Source of the DNA: Candidatus Nanohaloarchaea archaeon
GTDB taxonomy: Archaea; EX4484-52; GLR71
DNA: 28,925 bases
Assembly: GCA_030636615.1 (NCBI GenBank)
Contig: DAOVWP010000001.1
Span: forward strand, 1 to 28,925
Direction of reading: 5' to 3'
Notes under the pieces: generated by a model
Databases searched by the model: none
Seen by the model: only the letters and a program-made list of their open reading frames with translations
What the model was told of the DNA's origin: nothing
Shown: one piece after another, positions 15,609 to 23,708 of the stretch
How the letters are laid out: each line of letters starts with the position of its first letter
Numbering within the stretch: the stretch's first letter is position 1
Made by a program: the position numbers and the translations under genes

Positions 15609-18600
15609 CTATTGATAATGTAGTGACAATCGGACCCCATAGCCAAGGTATGTCTGAGATGAATGAAGGTCTGAAGTTTATATTGTCTGAAATAAGCACA
15701 ACATCAAGACGATGGTCCATATTGTTGTCAAGCGTTTCAAAAAGCCTGTATGCCGCATCAATATAGGCATCATCAGTTGTCAGTGTCTGGCTTGAGTTGG
15801 TATAGTAGCATAGGTCTGATCCTGAATAGTCTGACGGAACAGTTATGTTTGTTGTGGTTGCATCATAAAATTCTACTTCCCAGATACACCCCTCGGATTC
15901 TGTGAACACTTCACCATAATCAACATAAGATCTTACTTTCAGCTTGTAGATTATCTTGTTATCAGGCGATCCTCCTTTTGGATTGTTTGGATCCAGTCCT
16001 GTCCTGACATTTACATAATTGTATTTTCCGGAAGAAATATACTGCAAAGGTATGTCTATTATGAACGGATCACCAAGAGACTGGTAAAGTGAATTGTAAT
16101 CATATAGTGAATATATTACTGAGCCGTTTGATGTAATGTCTGAAGAGATATTAATCTCATCAGTCCACCATTCTGAAGAGTAGGATATAACTTTTGCCTG
16201 AGAAACATGAGTGTTGTTGGGCACCATAAGTTGTCCTCTTTTAAAAGGCATATCTATATCATCTCCTGAAAAAGAACTGAATAATCCTGATTCCATATCA
16301 AGTGTGATGTTACCATAATTTTCAGATGATTCCTGTATGTATGAGTAAGATATGTTTGATATCGGATAAAGAATAATGTTGCTGAAATCACCTGTGAGCG
16401 TGGCAACCTGAGAATCATATCGCACAAGCGCGTTGGCAATACTTTCATATATCAGTATAAGCTGTTGGGCATCATTGCTTAAATAGTAATCTCCTCTTCC
16501 GCAATCCGCTATTCCTCTCATAGTAAAAGCATCAGATTCACTTCCGAAACCAATAGCATGTATAATAACACCATAGTCTCTGTGCAGATCGCATGCCGCT
16601 TTTATCGCATCGACAGAACTGCTGCCTGTACTCTGCGCGGCGCAGGATGTAGTAGCTGCGCCATCGCTCATGACTATTATAAACTTGTTCCTTAGATCTG
16701 TAAGTATCAGCTCAAGATCAAACTTGGCTGAGACATTTGGATTTACAAGTTCTACTGCAATTACATTATCACCAATAACAAGATTTGATGTTCTAATCAC
16801 AATCTCTTCGCTGTTCCAGTACTTTGCTGGTGTATCATCGTGTGATTGTTCATGAACAAGATTACCATTTATGTATACATTTGCATAACCATCAGCAAGA
16901 AGGTTCAAAAGAAGTTTCATCTCAGTCATGTTGGTTATATTGAAATGCTTCCTGAAGTAATAGGTATCTGTTCCGCTTGAGTTGACAAGCTTGAGACAGA
17001 TGTTATCAAATAGGATTTCTATACCTTCATTATCGCTCTTTGTCCCGCTCCTGTTTACCCAATCTACTATGCCACCAAGACTGAGATAGTATTTGCCTGA
17101 TCCTGCAACATATTCTGTAATGTCCTGACTGAAATGGCCACTATTTGGATCAGGAGCGAAACCGGATGATGGACTTGTCGAAGATGCCCAGACCTCATTT
17201 GTCTCATCAGACATGTTGTCAAGGTTTCTTCCAAGATAATTTGAAGTGGAATTATAATCAATCCTGGCTTTTATCCATGCAAACTCTTCAAGATCATTGT
17301 CCTCATCATCAACAGTCCAGTCGAATCCTATATGGAGTTCAGCGCCTGAGCTGATCATGTCATACTGTTGAGTTGTTATGTTGAAATCAATTCCCCATGC
17401 TCCACTGGCAATATATTCACTGTATCCTGTGTCAAATCCGCCAATCTTTACGCTGATCGACCCGGCCGTAATCTGATCTGATGCGCCATTAGGGTCACCA
17501 TGTATTGTAAAGCTTTCAGGCATGTTATTGTAGTCTGTGAATGGGTTGTCTGCCCAATCCCAGCCATCCTGCGCCCCGCTAAGTCCGAATGTGTTGGCAG
17601 TATAGTTGAGAGCGCTGAAAGTTACGCATTCTGAAGAAGATGAAGGAGAGCAGTTTTTTTCCCATAGATCTGCAACAAAGTAGTCTGTTGCATTTGAAAC
17701 GACAAAAGAAATGTTTCTGAAATACGCGCCAAGACCTTCGTTTGAACCTTTGCCGTTTGAATCTGAATCTGCCCAATCTACTTTTGCGCCGAAGTCTATG
17801 TAGTACCAGCCTGATCCGTTTATGTATTCAGAGATGTTTTCTGAAAAAGTTCCGTAATAATAACCATCCCACCCCTTCTTATGTTCGTCTACTAATGCCC
17901 ATACCTCATTTGAACTGTCTTCAAAAATTGCATCAGCTCCATGGTCTAAGTCTGAGCCGAGCCAGTTCATGTCGGTACTGTTTCCAAATCTTGCTTTTAT
18001 CCATGCGCCTTCTTCCAGATCATCATCAAGATCATCGGCGTACCATAAGAATGAATAATTGGCTGACCCATTATTGTTGATTATGTCTATCGCATATTGA
18101 GGTATGTAGAATTCTACGCCAAAAGCAGCGCTGTCAATCACATTATCCGGACTGTTGCCGTCATCTCCTATAATCACTTCAAGCTGTGTCCTGTCAGACA
18201 GACCATCATACCTATAGACACCTGAGCCAGTATTTGTATCATAGTCTGTTATGCCTTCAGGATCGCCGAACCTTGAATGATCTGATGTGGAGTCACCCAC
18301 ATAATCTCTCCACCAATCCCAACCATCATTGCTTCCTGATAGTTCAGGTGTATTGTCGGTTGAGTTAAAACCGCAGAAGAAAGTAGTTCCGTTGAACTGT
18401 GGAGTTTCCATATAACCATCCCATAGATCCATGTAGCTTTCGTTTGGATTTGATGAAGGATCAATTATTGTATTAATCAGAATTCCACTTATGTTGTCTG
18501 TGCCGAGAACTGCGTTGCCTGTACTCCACATAGATTCAAGGGAGTAATTATAATCTGACCAATTGTAATCAAGCCCGTCCGGCGCAGGAGCAATATTTGT

Positions 18601-20148
18601 ATAGTTCCATGTGTCTCCCGCAGTGATAAGTCTATCATAAGTAATATCTGGAGTCAGTAAATTTCCTGCTGAGTTGATACCGCAACAGATACATGTCCCT
18701 CCACTAGCATTATAGCCGTCTATTTCATTATCAAGAGTTGTCTGATCATCTGTAAGAGATATAACACTGTCAGTTGATGACTCATAAGATACAAGTCCGA
18801 CCATCTGACCATCATTACCAAGTATAGTATTCACAAAATTCTTGTCCAGCTTGATAGCAAGGCTCATACGATCAGTACCATTGTCGTCATCATCTGTGCT
18901 CCATGGCCAATTGAAACCCATACTGCCTGAGACATCAGTAACAAGAACCACATCACTTCCCTGAGAGAGTCCTGTGACATTCCTCATACCTATCCTTATA
19001 GGAATTGTCTTTAGACTAAGGTTTGTATTGTAGCTTTCAAAAAACTGTGAAATTGTGGAATTATCAATTATATGAATGCCTGTATTATTTGTTGAATATA
19101 CCTCCTGATCAGCAATCTTTACATAGAGTGTGTAGTTGTTGAGGATTGATAATGATATGTTTAGCTCTGTCAGATTACCAGGAATATAGAATGAGTCATA
19201 CAGATTTATCAAGCCGGTTATCCCTGGGAGATATAGTACATCTGATACTGTATTGTTGGCTGAGGTATCTGCAAGGGCAATATTCGATACATTATAGGTG
19301 AGTGCGATGTATCCTCCTGCAATATAGCCGAAATTATCGGAAATAAAATTGATTGAAATGTTGTTTCTTCCGGGTTGAATGTAGTTGTAATATGAATTGT
19401 TTAGGGTCCATTTGTCTGATCTCATATACCCCCCACCCATTGATCCATTATAATATATGCCTGCAGGCTGATCATTAAGTGATAATCTGAAGTTCTCATA
19501 AACATTTAGTTCCATTGTAATGTTGATGAGTGAGTCGAAGTCCTGGGGGAGATCGATATATGAAGTGATATTACCCTCACCTACATAACCTCCAAAGTAT
19601 ATGTAATCTGTGAAAAGCTGGGAGTGGATGCTTTCAATATTAAGCCTTGCGACATATCCTCTTCCTGTTGTGTTTGTCTTGTATCCTGAGACAATCCTTG
19701 ATGCAGATGTCACATGTTCGGACAAGTCCAGATCTCCTCTTGAAGCAATCAGATATGTTATATCCTCAGATGTAATTGAAAACTCAAAGTTGATATCTTG
19801 CGGAAATACTGATGAGAGGTAGCCGTAAGTTACATTTTCGGCAAGAGTTGAATGTCCTTCTGCCCAAAGCCGCCCGATTATATCCAAAAGTGATTCATCA
19901 AGGTTTTGCGCAGTTATGTTTGTTGAGCTGAGTATTTCCTGTTTTGTCGATTCTGGAAGTTGTGTACCTTTAGAAAGGGAAAGAAGCTGGGCCGCGTCTT
20001 CCGCCTGATAGTGGAGTTCTTCATAGTTTGAAGAGAGAACCAATGGAGTTGTATCAATATTTATAGTAAGTATATAGAGGGAGAGGATTATCATAAAAGC
20101 AAGCAAAGCATCTATTGTAAAAATTACACCCTTTCTGGATAAATACAT
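15601..20148 (-). CDS. Giant prepilin-like protein with interrupted von Willebrand A domain (putative pilus-tip adhesin)
   Basis: A 1515-residue exported protein. The N-terminus MYLSRKG then VIFTIDALLAFMIILSLYI is prepilin-like; cleavage after G7 would leave Asp at +6. Residues 35-395 are beta-rich with sequons, including a carbohydrate-binding-like sandwich near 165-290. A vWA domain starts at about 397. MIDAS DVSGS is at 405-409, the MIDAS Thr is probably T485 in GGTCICCG, and the last motif FIIVMSDG is at 1156-1163 (D1162), followed by VIIHAIGFG to about 1240. Between T485 and 1156 lies an insertion of about 650 residues. It holds two tandem copies of a domain of about 250 residues (574-826 and 827-1067), then a galactose-binding-like sandwich (1068-1150). 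The C-terminus (1250-1515) is another beta region. A TATA box lies 22-31 nt before the ATG. It leads an operon with two membrane-exported partners. vWA-bearing modular pilins at pilus tips are known in bacteria. That role here is inference. Confidence 0.88.
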   Translation of the reverse strand: MYLSRKGVIFTIDALLAFMIILSLYILTINIDTTPLVLSSNYEELHYQAEDAAQLLSLSKGTQLPESTKQEILSSTNITAQNLDESLLDIIGRLWAEGHSTLAENVTYGYLSSVFPQDINFEFSITSEDITYLIASRGDLDLSEHVTSASRIVSGYKTNTTGRGYVARLNIESIHSQLFTDYIYFGGYVGEGNITSYIDLPQDFDSLINITMELNVYENFRLSLNDQPAGIYYNGSMGGGYMRSDKWTLNNSYYNYIQPGRNNISINFISDNFGYIAGGYIALTYNVSNIALADTSANNTVSDVLYLPGITGLINLYDSFYIPGNLTELNISLSILNNYTLYVKIADQEVYSTNNTGIHIIDNSTISQFFESYNTNLSLKTIPIRIGMRNVTGLSQGSDVVLVTDVSGSMGFNWPWSTDDDDNGTDRMSLAIKLDKNFVNTILGNDGQMVGLVSYESSTDSVISLTDDQTTLDNEIDGYNASGGTCICCGINSAGNLLTPDITYDRLITAGDTWNYTNIAPAPDGLDYNWSDYNYSLESMWSTGNAVLGTDNISGILINTIIDPSSNPNESYMDLWDGYMETPQFNGTTFFCGFNSTDNTPELSGSNDGWDWWRDYVGDSTSDHSRFGDPEGITDYDTNTGSGVYRYDGLSDRTQLEVIIGDDGNSPDNVIDSAAFGVEFYIPQYAIDIINNNGSANYSFLWYADDLDDDLEEGAWIKARFGNSTDMNWLGSDLDHGADAIFEDSSNEVWALVDEHKKGWDGYYYGTFSENISEYINGSGWYYIDFGAKVDWADSDSNGKGSNEGLGAYFRNISFVVSNATDYFVADLWEKNCSPSSSSECVTFSALNYTANTFGLSGAQDGWDWADNPFTDYNNMPESFTIHGDPNGASDQITAGSISVKIGGFDTGYSEYIASGAWGIDFNITTQQYDMISSGAELHIGFDWTVDDEDNDLEEFAWIKARIDYNSTSNYLGRNLDNMSDETNEVWASSTSPSSGFAPDPNSGHFSQDITEYVAGSGKYYLSLGGIVDWVNRSGTKSDNEGIEILFDNICLKLVNSSGTDTYYFRKHFNITNMTEMKLLLNLLADGYANVYINGNLVHEQSHDDTPAKYWNSEEIVIRTSNLVIGDNVIAVELVNPNVSAKFDLELILTDLRNKFIIVMSDGAATTSCAAQSTGSSSVDAIKAACDLHRDYGVIIHAIGFGSESDAFTMRGIADCGRGDYYLSNDAQQLILIYESIANALVRYDSQVATLTGDFSNIILYPISNISYSYIQESSENYGNITLDMESGLFSSFSGDDIDMPFKRGQLMVPNNTHVSQAKVISYSSEWWTDEINISSDITSNGSVIYSLYDYNSLYQSLGDPFIIDIPLQYISSGKYNYVNVRTGLDPNNPKGGSPDNKIIYKLKVRSYVDYGEVFTESEGCIWEVEFYDATTTNITVPSDYSGSDLCYYTNSSQTLTTDDAYIDAAYRLFETLDNNMDHRLDVVLISDNINFRPSFISDIPWLWGPIVTTLSIGD
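16948..18429 (-). repeat. Tandem ~250-residue domain duplication inserted in the vWA domain
   Basis: The two copies (17671-18429 and 16948-17670) share DLWD/E, DGWDW, G-D-P-x-G, a D-L-E-E-x-A-W-I-K-A-R block, NEVW, I-x-E-Y-x-x-G-S-G-x-Y-Y, V-D-W and N-E-G in the same order. The D-D-x-D-x-D-L-E-E acidic cluster could bind calcium. Similarity is at the protein level. Confidence 0.75.
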
Positions 20149-20169
20149 AAAGCTTAATTTGTATGCAAG

Positions 20170-20179
20170 CTATTTATTA
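20170..20179 (-). promoter_or_regulatory. TATA box of the vWA operon
   Basis: The minus strand reads TAATAAATAG, 22-31 nt upstream of the ATG at 20148, with no SD, which suggests a leaderless transcript. Confidence 0.4.
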
Positions 20180-20224
20180 GTTGCAGAGTACATTGAGAAT
20201 TATAAGAGTATGTTTTATATAATT

Positions 20225-21268
20225 TCAATAAATATCAAGTGTTTTTTTAGTTGAATATGTATTTTTTCCTGTTTTATAGTCTGCAGAGTTAAGATGTTCC
20301 AACAGCCCGTTGTTTATATAAATATTTTCGAGATCTGTAAAGCTTCCTGTTATCTCTTTGAAAAACGTATCTAATCTTTTTCCGTTTTCTATACAAGTAA
20401 TTCTTATATCCTGTTCCGGTGTTTTAAGACTAGTCTTGTATCCTTCGATGACTTCAGCAGGCGTTTTTAATGTTGTCTGGAATGTATTAGGCCCTTTCTG
20501 GTTTATGATATCGTATATCTCTTTGCTGCTCATTGTGAAAAATGCACTATTGTTTTTTGTATTCTTTTTTATTTTATTTTCCAGTCTGTTTATCTCTGCT
20601 GTATCTCCCAATTCTATCTTTTCTATGTCCAGTTTGAATTCTTCTACTTTTTTTGCGAAATTCAGATTGTATTCTTTTATATACTCATAAGGTATGAGCA
20701 CTATATCTTTAATATGAAGATGCTTTGCAACTTCCGGTATGCTGTTTATATTCCTGATTTCTGTATCCAGTGTGTATAGGTAGCATATTATCATCAGATC
20801 AGAGTTTATATTTAGGTCAGATGCCCATTTATTGGCCTGTGTCATATATTTTATTACCTGTCCAAAATTCATGCTGATTGGTGGTATGTCCTTTCCTTCA
20901 GTCTGCATTTTTGCTTTCATCTCATAGATGTTTATGCTGTCGTATGCTTGTGAAACATTTAAAAAATCAGGGCATATCAGCTTCTCTGGCAGAATGTCAC
21001 TTTCGTGAGTTATCTGTCCGTAGATTCTGTTCAATACAGAGTTTTTAAAATTATCCGGCTCAAAAGAAAGTATATTCTGTTGATTTGGGGGATAGGGGCA
21101 GAGCATTCCATCTGATATGTCTGTGAAGAATTGCTTAAAGCATTTTATGTTATGTGTAGGATAAAAATTCAAAATATTTTTGATATGGTTTGCAGAAACT
21201 AATGTTATCCAGTTCTTGTAAAGCTGAGTGTGCGGATTGTGGTTGTTAGAGCTTTTTTTCTTAAGCAT
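20225..21268 (-). CDS. Unrecognised protein with PD-(D/E)XK nuclease-like residues
   Basis: A 347-residue soluble protein without signal or membrane segment. The middle carries a pattern that fits the PD-(D/E)XK nuclease fold. E89 lies in a candidate N-terminal helix, then come P100-D101 in a strand (LICPDFLNV), E116-M-K118 in the next strand (INIYEMKAK), and Q137-x-x-x-Y141 in the following helix (FGQVIKYM). The last is the extra motif seen in many RecB-like members. A hydrophobic strand, DLMIICYLYTL, follows at 157-167. The C-terminal half is charged and helical. Three Cys lie at 43, 57 and 99. Base and residue use (Asn, Lys, Ile, with many AT-ending codons) is more AT-rich than in the neighbouring envelope genes. 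An AT-rich TATA-like element sits about 25 nt before the ATG. It stands alone. The nuclease assignment is tentative. Confidence 0.65.
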   Translation of the reverse strand: MLKKKSSNNHNPHTQLYKNWITLVSANHIKNILNFYPTHNIKCFKQFFTDISDGMLCPYPPNQQNILSFEPDNFKNSVLNRIYGQITHESDILPEKLICPDFLNVSQAYDSINIYEMKAKMQTEGKDIPPISMNFGQVIKYMTQANKWASDLNINSDLMIICYLYTLDTEIRNINSIPEVAKHLHIKDIVLIPYEYIKEYNLNFAKKVEEFKLDIEKIELGDTAEINRLENKIKKNTKNNSAFFTMSSKEIYDIINQKGPNTFQTTLKTPAEVIEGYKTSLKTPEQDIRITCIENGKRLDTFFKEITGSFTDLENIYINNGLLEHLNSADYKTGKNTYSTKKTLDIY

Positions 21269-21321
21269 AAGAATTTATTCTTTGAAAAATTTAATAAGTT
21301 TTTAGAATATATGATATTGTT

Positions 21322-21379
21322 AAAAAAAAAGAAGAAAAATTTTAAAAATATAAAAAAGAGAATCGGAGTTTTCCGATTC
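21322..21379 (-). terminator. Hairpin plus oligo-T terminator of the secreted protein gene
   Basis: On the minus strand a perfect 8-bp stem, GAATCGGA/TCCGATTC with a 4-base loop (21360-21379), begins 12 nt after the stop codon. It is followed by T6, T5 and T9 runs. This is a textbook intrinsic terminator form, which is uncommon in archaea, where oligo-T alone usually suffices. Confidence 0.75.
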
Positions 21380-21391
21380 CTAATCTTATTT

Positions 21392-22279
21392 TTAATATGT
21401 TCCACTAATTGTCAGAGTTCCTGTTGTAGTGTTTCCTGCAGGCATTCCGTAAGGTATTGATGCGAATATGCTTATTGAAAATTCTGATCCCGGTATTAAA
21501 TTAGCAGCTCTTAAATAGTCTCTATTAGTGCATGCAGGGAATGTTGTTGAATAATCGTTTTTATATATGTAGATCCTATCACAATTGACTGATGTTGCTA
21601 CACAGTGTCCGGTAAGCGGACCATCAACACATGCAAATGTTCCCCATGTAGTACCAACTGTAATAGCCCCACAATCAGATGGATCTGCTGTATGATCACG
21701 GCTCATATCTGTGTCATTTTCAGGAATCTCCGATATTATGAATATAGTACCTGTATCATTGCATTTTCCATCCGTACCGTTTTCAACTTTCCAGATATAC
21801 TCATTCCCTGAGGCATTTCTGTACCAGCCATGAGAAAAATTAGTTGTTCCTGATTCAAGATCTAAAGTCTCTTCACTAAGGACTGCTGAAAGGTTCCATT
21901 CAAAACGACCAACATGGTAATAATCTGTTTCTGTTGAATTTCTGACTAAAACGAGGCCTGGAGCGGAATATTTACTTGTATTTGCTGTAGGGAGAGGGTT
22001 TGTTGCTTCGTCAGTGATTGCACTTGAAGTTATATATACATTACTTACATTTGCTGAACCTTTGTTTTTTATTATTACATTTGTTTTACTAGTATCTGCG
22101 CCTGGATTTACCTCAGTCCATGAAACAGAAGTTGGATTTACAACGATTGTTCCAACTGAAGAGATATTTATTGTTACAGTCACTGTATCTGTTGTATCTG
22201 CTGCAAATGTAGCTGGGCCATTTATTAATGCAAAAATAATTATTGCCAATGTAAGAGATATTATATATTTTTTATTCAT
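21392..22279 (-). CDS. Secreted Cys-rich Ig-like surface protein
   Basis: A 295-residue secreted protein of unrecognised family. A Sec signal peptide (MNKKYIISLTLAIIIFALI, ending ATFAA) is followed by TVTVTINISSVGTIVVNP and an NKGSANVSNVYI strand pattern typical of an Ig-like sandwich. That fold resumes near the C-terminus (FSISIFASIPYG and TLTISGTY). Between them lies a segment with six Cys and aromatic residues, probably disulfide-linked. There are several N-x-S/T sequons. No C-terminal membrane helix is present, so it is released or held by other proteins. I chose the ATG at 22279 over GTG at 22288 because GTGATT within GAGTGATT makes a better SD than a start. Its own TATA box, SD leader and strong terminator mark a monocistronic, possibly abundant product. 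A structural surface component is a plausible guess. Confidence 0.8.
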   Translation of the reverse strand: MNKKYIISLTLAIIIFALINGPATFAADTTDTVTVTINISSVGTIVVNPTSVSWTEVNPGADTSKTNVIIKNKGSANVSNVYITSSAITDEATNPLPTANTSKYSAPGLVLVRNSTETDYYHVGRFEWNLSAVLSEETLDLESGTTNFSHGWYRNASGNEYIWKVENGTDGKCNDTGTIFIISEIPENDTDMSRDHTADPSDCGAITVGTTWGTFACVDGPLTGHCVATSVNCDRIYIYKNDYSTTFPACTNRDYLRAANLIPGSEFSISIFASIPYGMPAGNTTTGTLTISGTY

Positions 22280-22283
22280 ATCA

Positions 22284-22290
22284 ATCACTC
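22284..22290 (-). promoter_or_regulatory. Shine-Dalgarno site of the secreted protein gene
   Basis: The minus strand reads GAGTGAT, then TGAT, then ATG at 22279. Spacing is short but adequate. It overlaps the alternative GTG start and argues against it. Confidence 0.5.
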
Positions 22291-22320
22291 TTAATATTAT
22301 AGTTCTATTTTGTCTGAGGG

Positions 22321-22330
22321 CTATATATAT
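22321..22330 (-). promoter_or_regulatory. TATA box of the secreted protein gene
   Basis: The minus strand reads ATATATATAG about 42-51 nt before the ATG at 22279. The expected start of transcription near 22300 leaves a leader of about 20 nt that contains the SD, unlike the leaderless promoters elsewhere in the window. Confidence 0.45.
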
Positions 22331-22364
22331 GTGTTTCGGTTATATTTTGTACTACTTTACCATA

Positions 22365-23708
22365 CTAAACAGGATTCTCTTCGACTCTGATCTCTTTTTT
22401 CTTTTTGCGTTTATATATATACATTTCACCTATTGCCATTACGATTATGATTGCAAGTAATATAAAAAGCCAGATTGCAGGGGAAAACACAATAAGCGTA
22501 CGAGAGGTTCTTAAATTGGCAAGTTCAAGGGCGGCTTCTTCCATATGCTCTCTTGTTTCCTTAAGATACACTCGTACATTATCATAATCTCCTTCATAAT
22601 AATAGTTTTTTGCGATATTAAGGTCTGAATCAGCAAGAGATATATGCTGATCAAGAACAGTTGTATTTTCGCCATCAATATAGAGTTTATCACTTTCACT
22701 TTTTAATCGTGTTATGATATACATATAATTCAATATAGTGTTCATAAGATCCTCACCAGGAGGTAAAGGCCCTACAGCAACATCAATGTGCCCGGTTCTG
22801 TTGCCTTTATCAAAAAGAATCTCAAAATCCATTGGATATGTACGATTGTCAATATCGTATGGTACATCAAGGTTTATCATAAATATAGCAGATTGGTTCC
22901 CTTTTAATGTCTGGATATTTTTTGGTTGCGCATCTATCTTAATATCCCCAATAATACTTGGTAAAAGCATCATTCTTCTAAGTGTCATTGTGCCAATATT
23001 ATTGACTATAACATAAACAACAGATGATTGTCCTGGTTGAACATAGATCTTATCCGGATGTGAAAGTGTAACCAATATCCTGCCAGAGTCAAGTATATCT
23101 GAATCAAATGATGTATATGGGTAATGATCAACATAGCCTGATCCTGAACCATCAATCACGCCAGATCCACCAGAACTGCCGGTCCCTCCAGTACCACTAG
23201 AGTCACCAGTTCCGCCAGAACCACCAGACGGTATAACTATAGCATAATATGGATCCACATAGAATGTTCCCCACGCATCAGCAGTCTTATCTGCATATGA
23301 AATAATCAGGTGCATCCAATAAAAACCATAATTTAACGGAGTATATCTAAACTTATCATAATTTCGCTCACCTGGGTTCATAAACTTTATCAATCCAGTG
23401 CGATTTGCAAGCACAGTCGTATTCTCATCATAAGCACCAATCAACAGCAATGACTCTTTTGTGTATGAAGTGCTTCCCGGATTCAAGAATTCGACATCTA
23501 TCTCCATCTTTGAATACTGTTTAATCCTAGAAGGATACTTAAAGTAGATAATCCTGCCATCATCAATAGAATTTATAGATACACCAATCTCACTAAATAT
23601 TGCGTTCCCTGTGATTAATGAATCTGTAGTAGAAGACAGAACTAGAATCATAATAAAAAGACTAATAATGCTGATTAAGAAGGTAAGGAGGTATTTTCTA
23701 TTAATCAT
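22365..23708 (-). CDS. Membrane-anchored Ig-like (NEW3-type) surface protein with Gly/Ser linker
   Basis: A 447-residue exported protein. The N-terminus MINRKYLLTFLISIISLFIMILVL is a signal peptide or anchor. A first Ig-like domain covers about 38-155. A flexible Gly/Ser/Thr linker follows at about 159-190. A second sandwich resembles the NEW3/CARDB type: KIYVQPGQSSVVYVIVNNIG and LKGNQSAIFMINLDVP, about 215-320. A charged helical stretch comes next (about 330-410), then a membrane helix (ending about 430) and a basic tail, YKRKKKKEIRVEENPV. I chose ATG 23708, which overlaps the upstream gene by 8 bp and has GGGGGA nine bases before it. A TTG at 23729 is the alternative. It is the last gene of the envelope operon. 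No ligand can be inferred. Confidence 0.8.
   Translation of the reverse strand: MINRKYLLTFLISIISLFIMILVLSSTTDSLITGNAIFSEIGVSINSIDDGRIIYFKYPSRIKQYSKMEIDVEFLNPGSTSYTKESLLLIGAYDENTTVLANRTGLIKFMNPGERNYDKFRYTPLNYGFYWMHLIISYADKTADAWGTFYVDPYYAIVIPSGGSGGTGDSSGTGGTGSSGGSGVIDGSGSGYVDHYPYTSFDSDILDSGRILVTLSHPDKIYVQPGQSSVVYVIVNNIGTMTLRRMMLLPSIIGDIKIDAQPKNIQTLKGNQSAIFMINLDVPYDIDNRTYPMDFEILFDKGNRTGHIDVAVGPLPPGEDLMNTILNYMYIITRLKSESDKLYIDGENTTVLDQHISLADSDLNIAKNYYYEGDYDNVRVYLKETREHMEEAALELANLRTSRTLIVFSPAIWLFILLAIIIVMAIGEMYIYKRKKKKEIRVEENPV

Noticed and set aside
17742..18080. Plus-strand frame of 112 codons within the vWA gene
   Set aside because: Antisense of the repeated domain; basic, Leu/Arg/His-rich translation typical of shadow frames.
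20358..20690. Plus-strand frame that looks like a membrane protein
   Set aside because: The run of Phe, Leu and Val arises from the antisense of Lys/Glu/Asn codons in the minus-strand gene.
23148..23232. Possible short DNA repeat array or CRISPR-like region
   Set aside because: The periodicity comes from Gly/Ser/Thr codons of a protein linker; there are no unique spacers.
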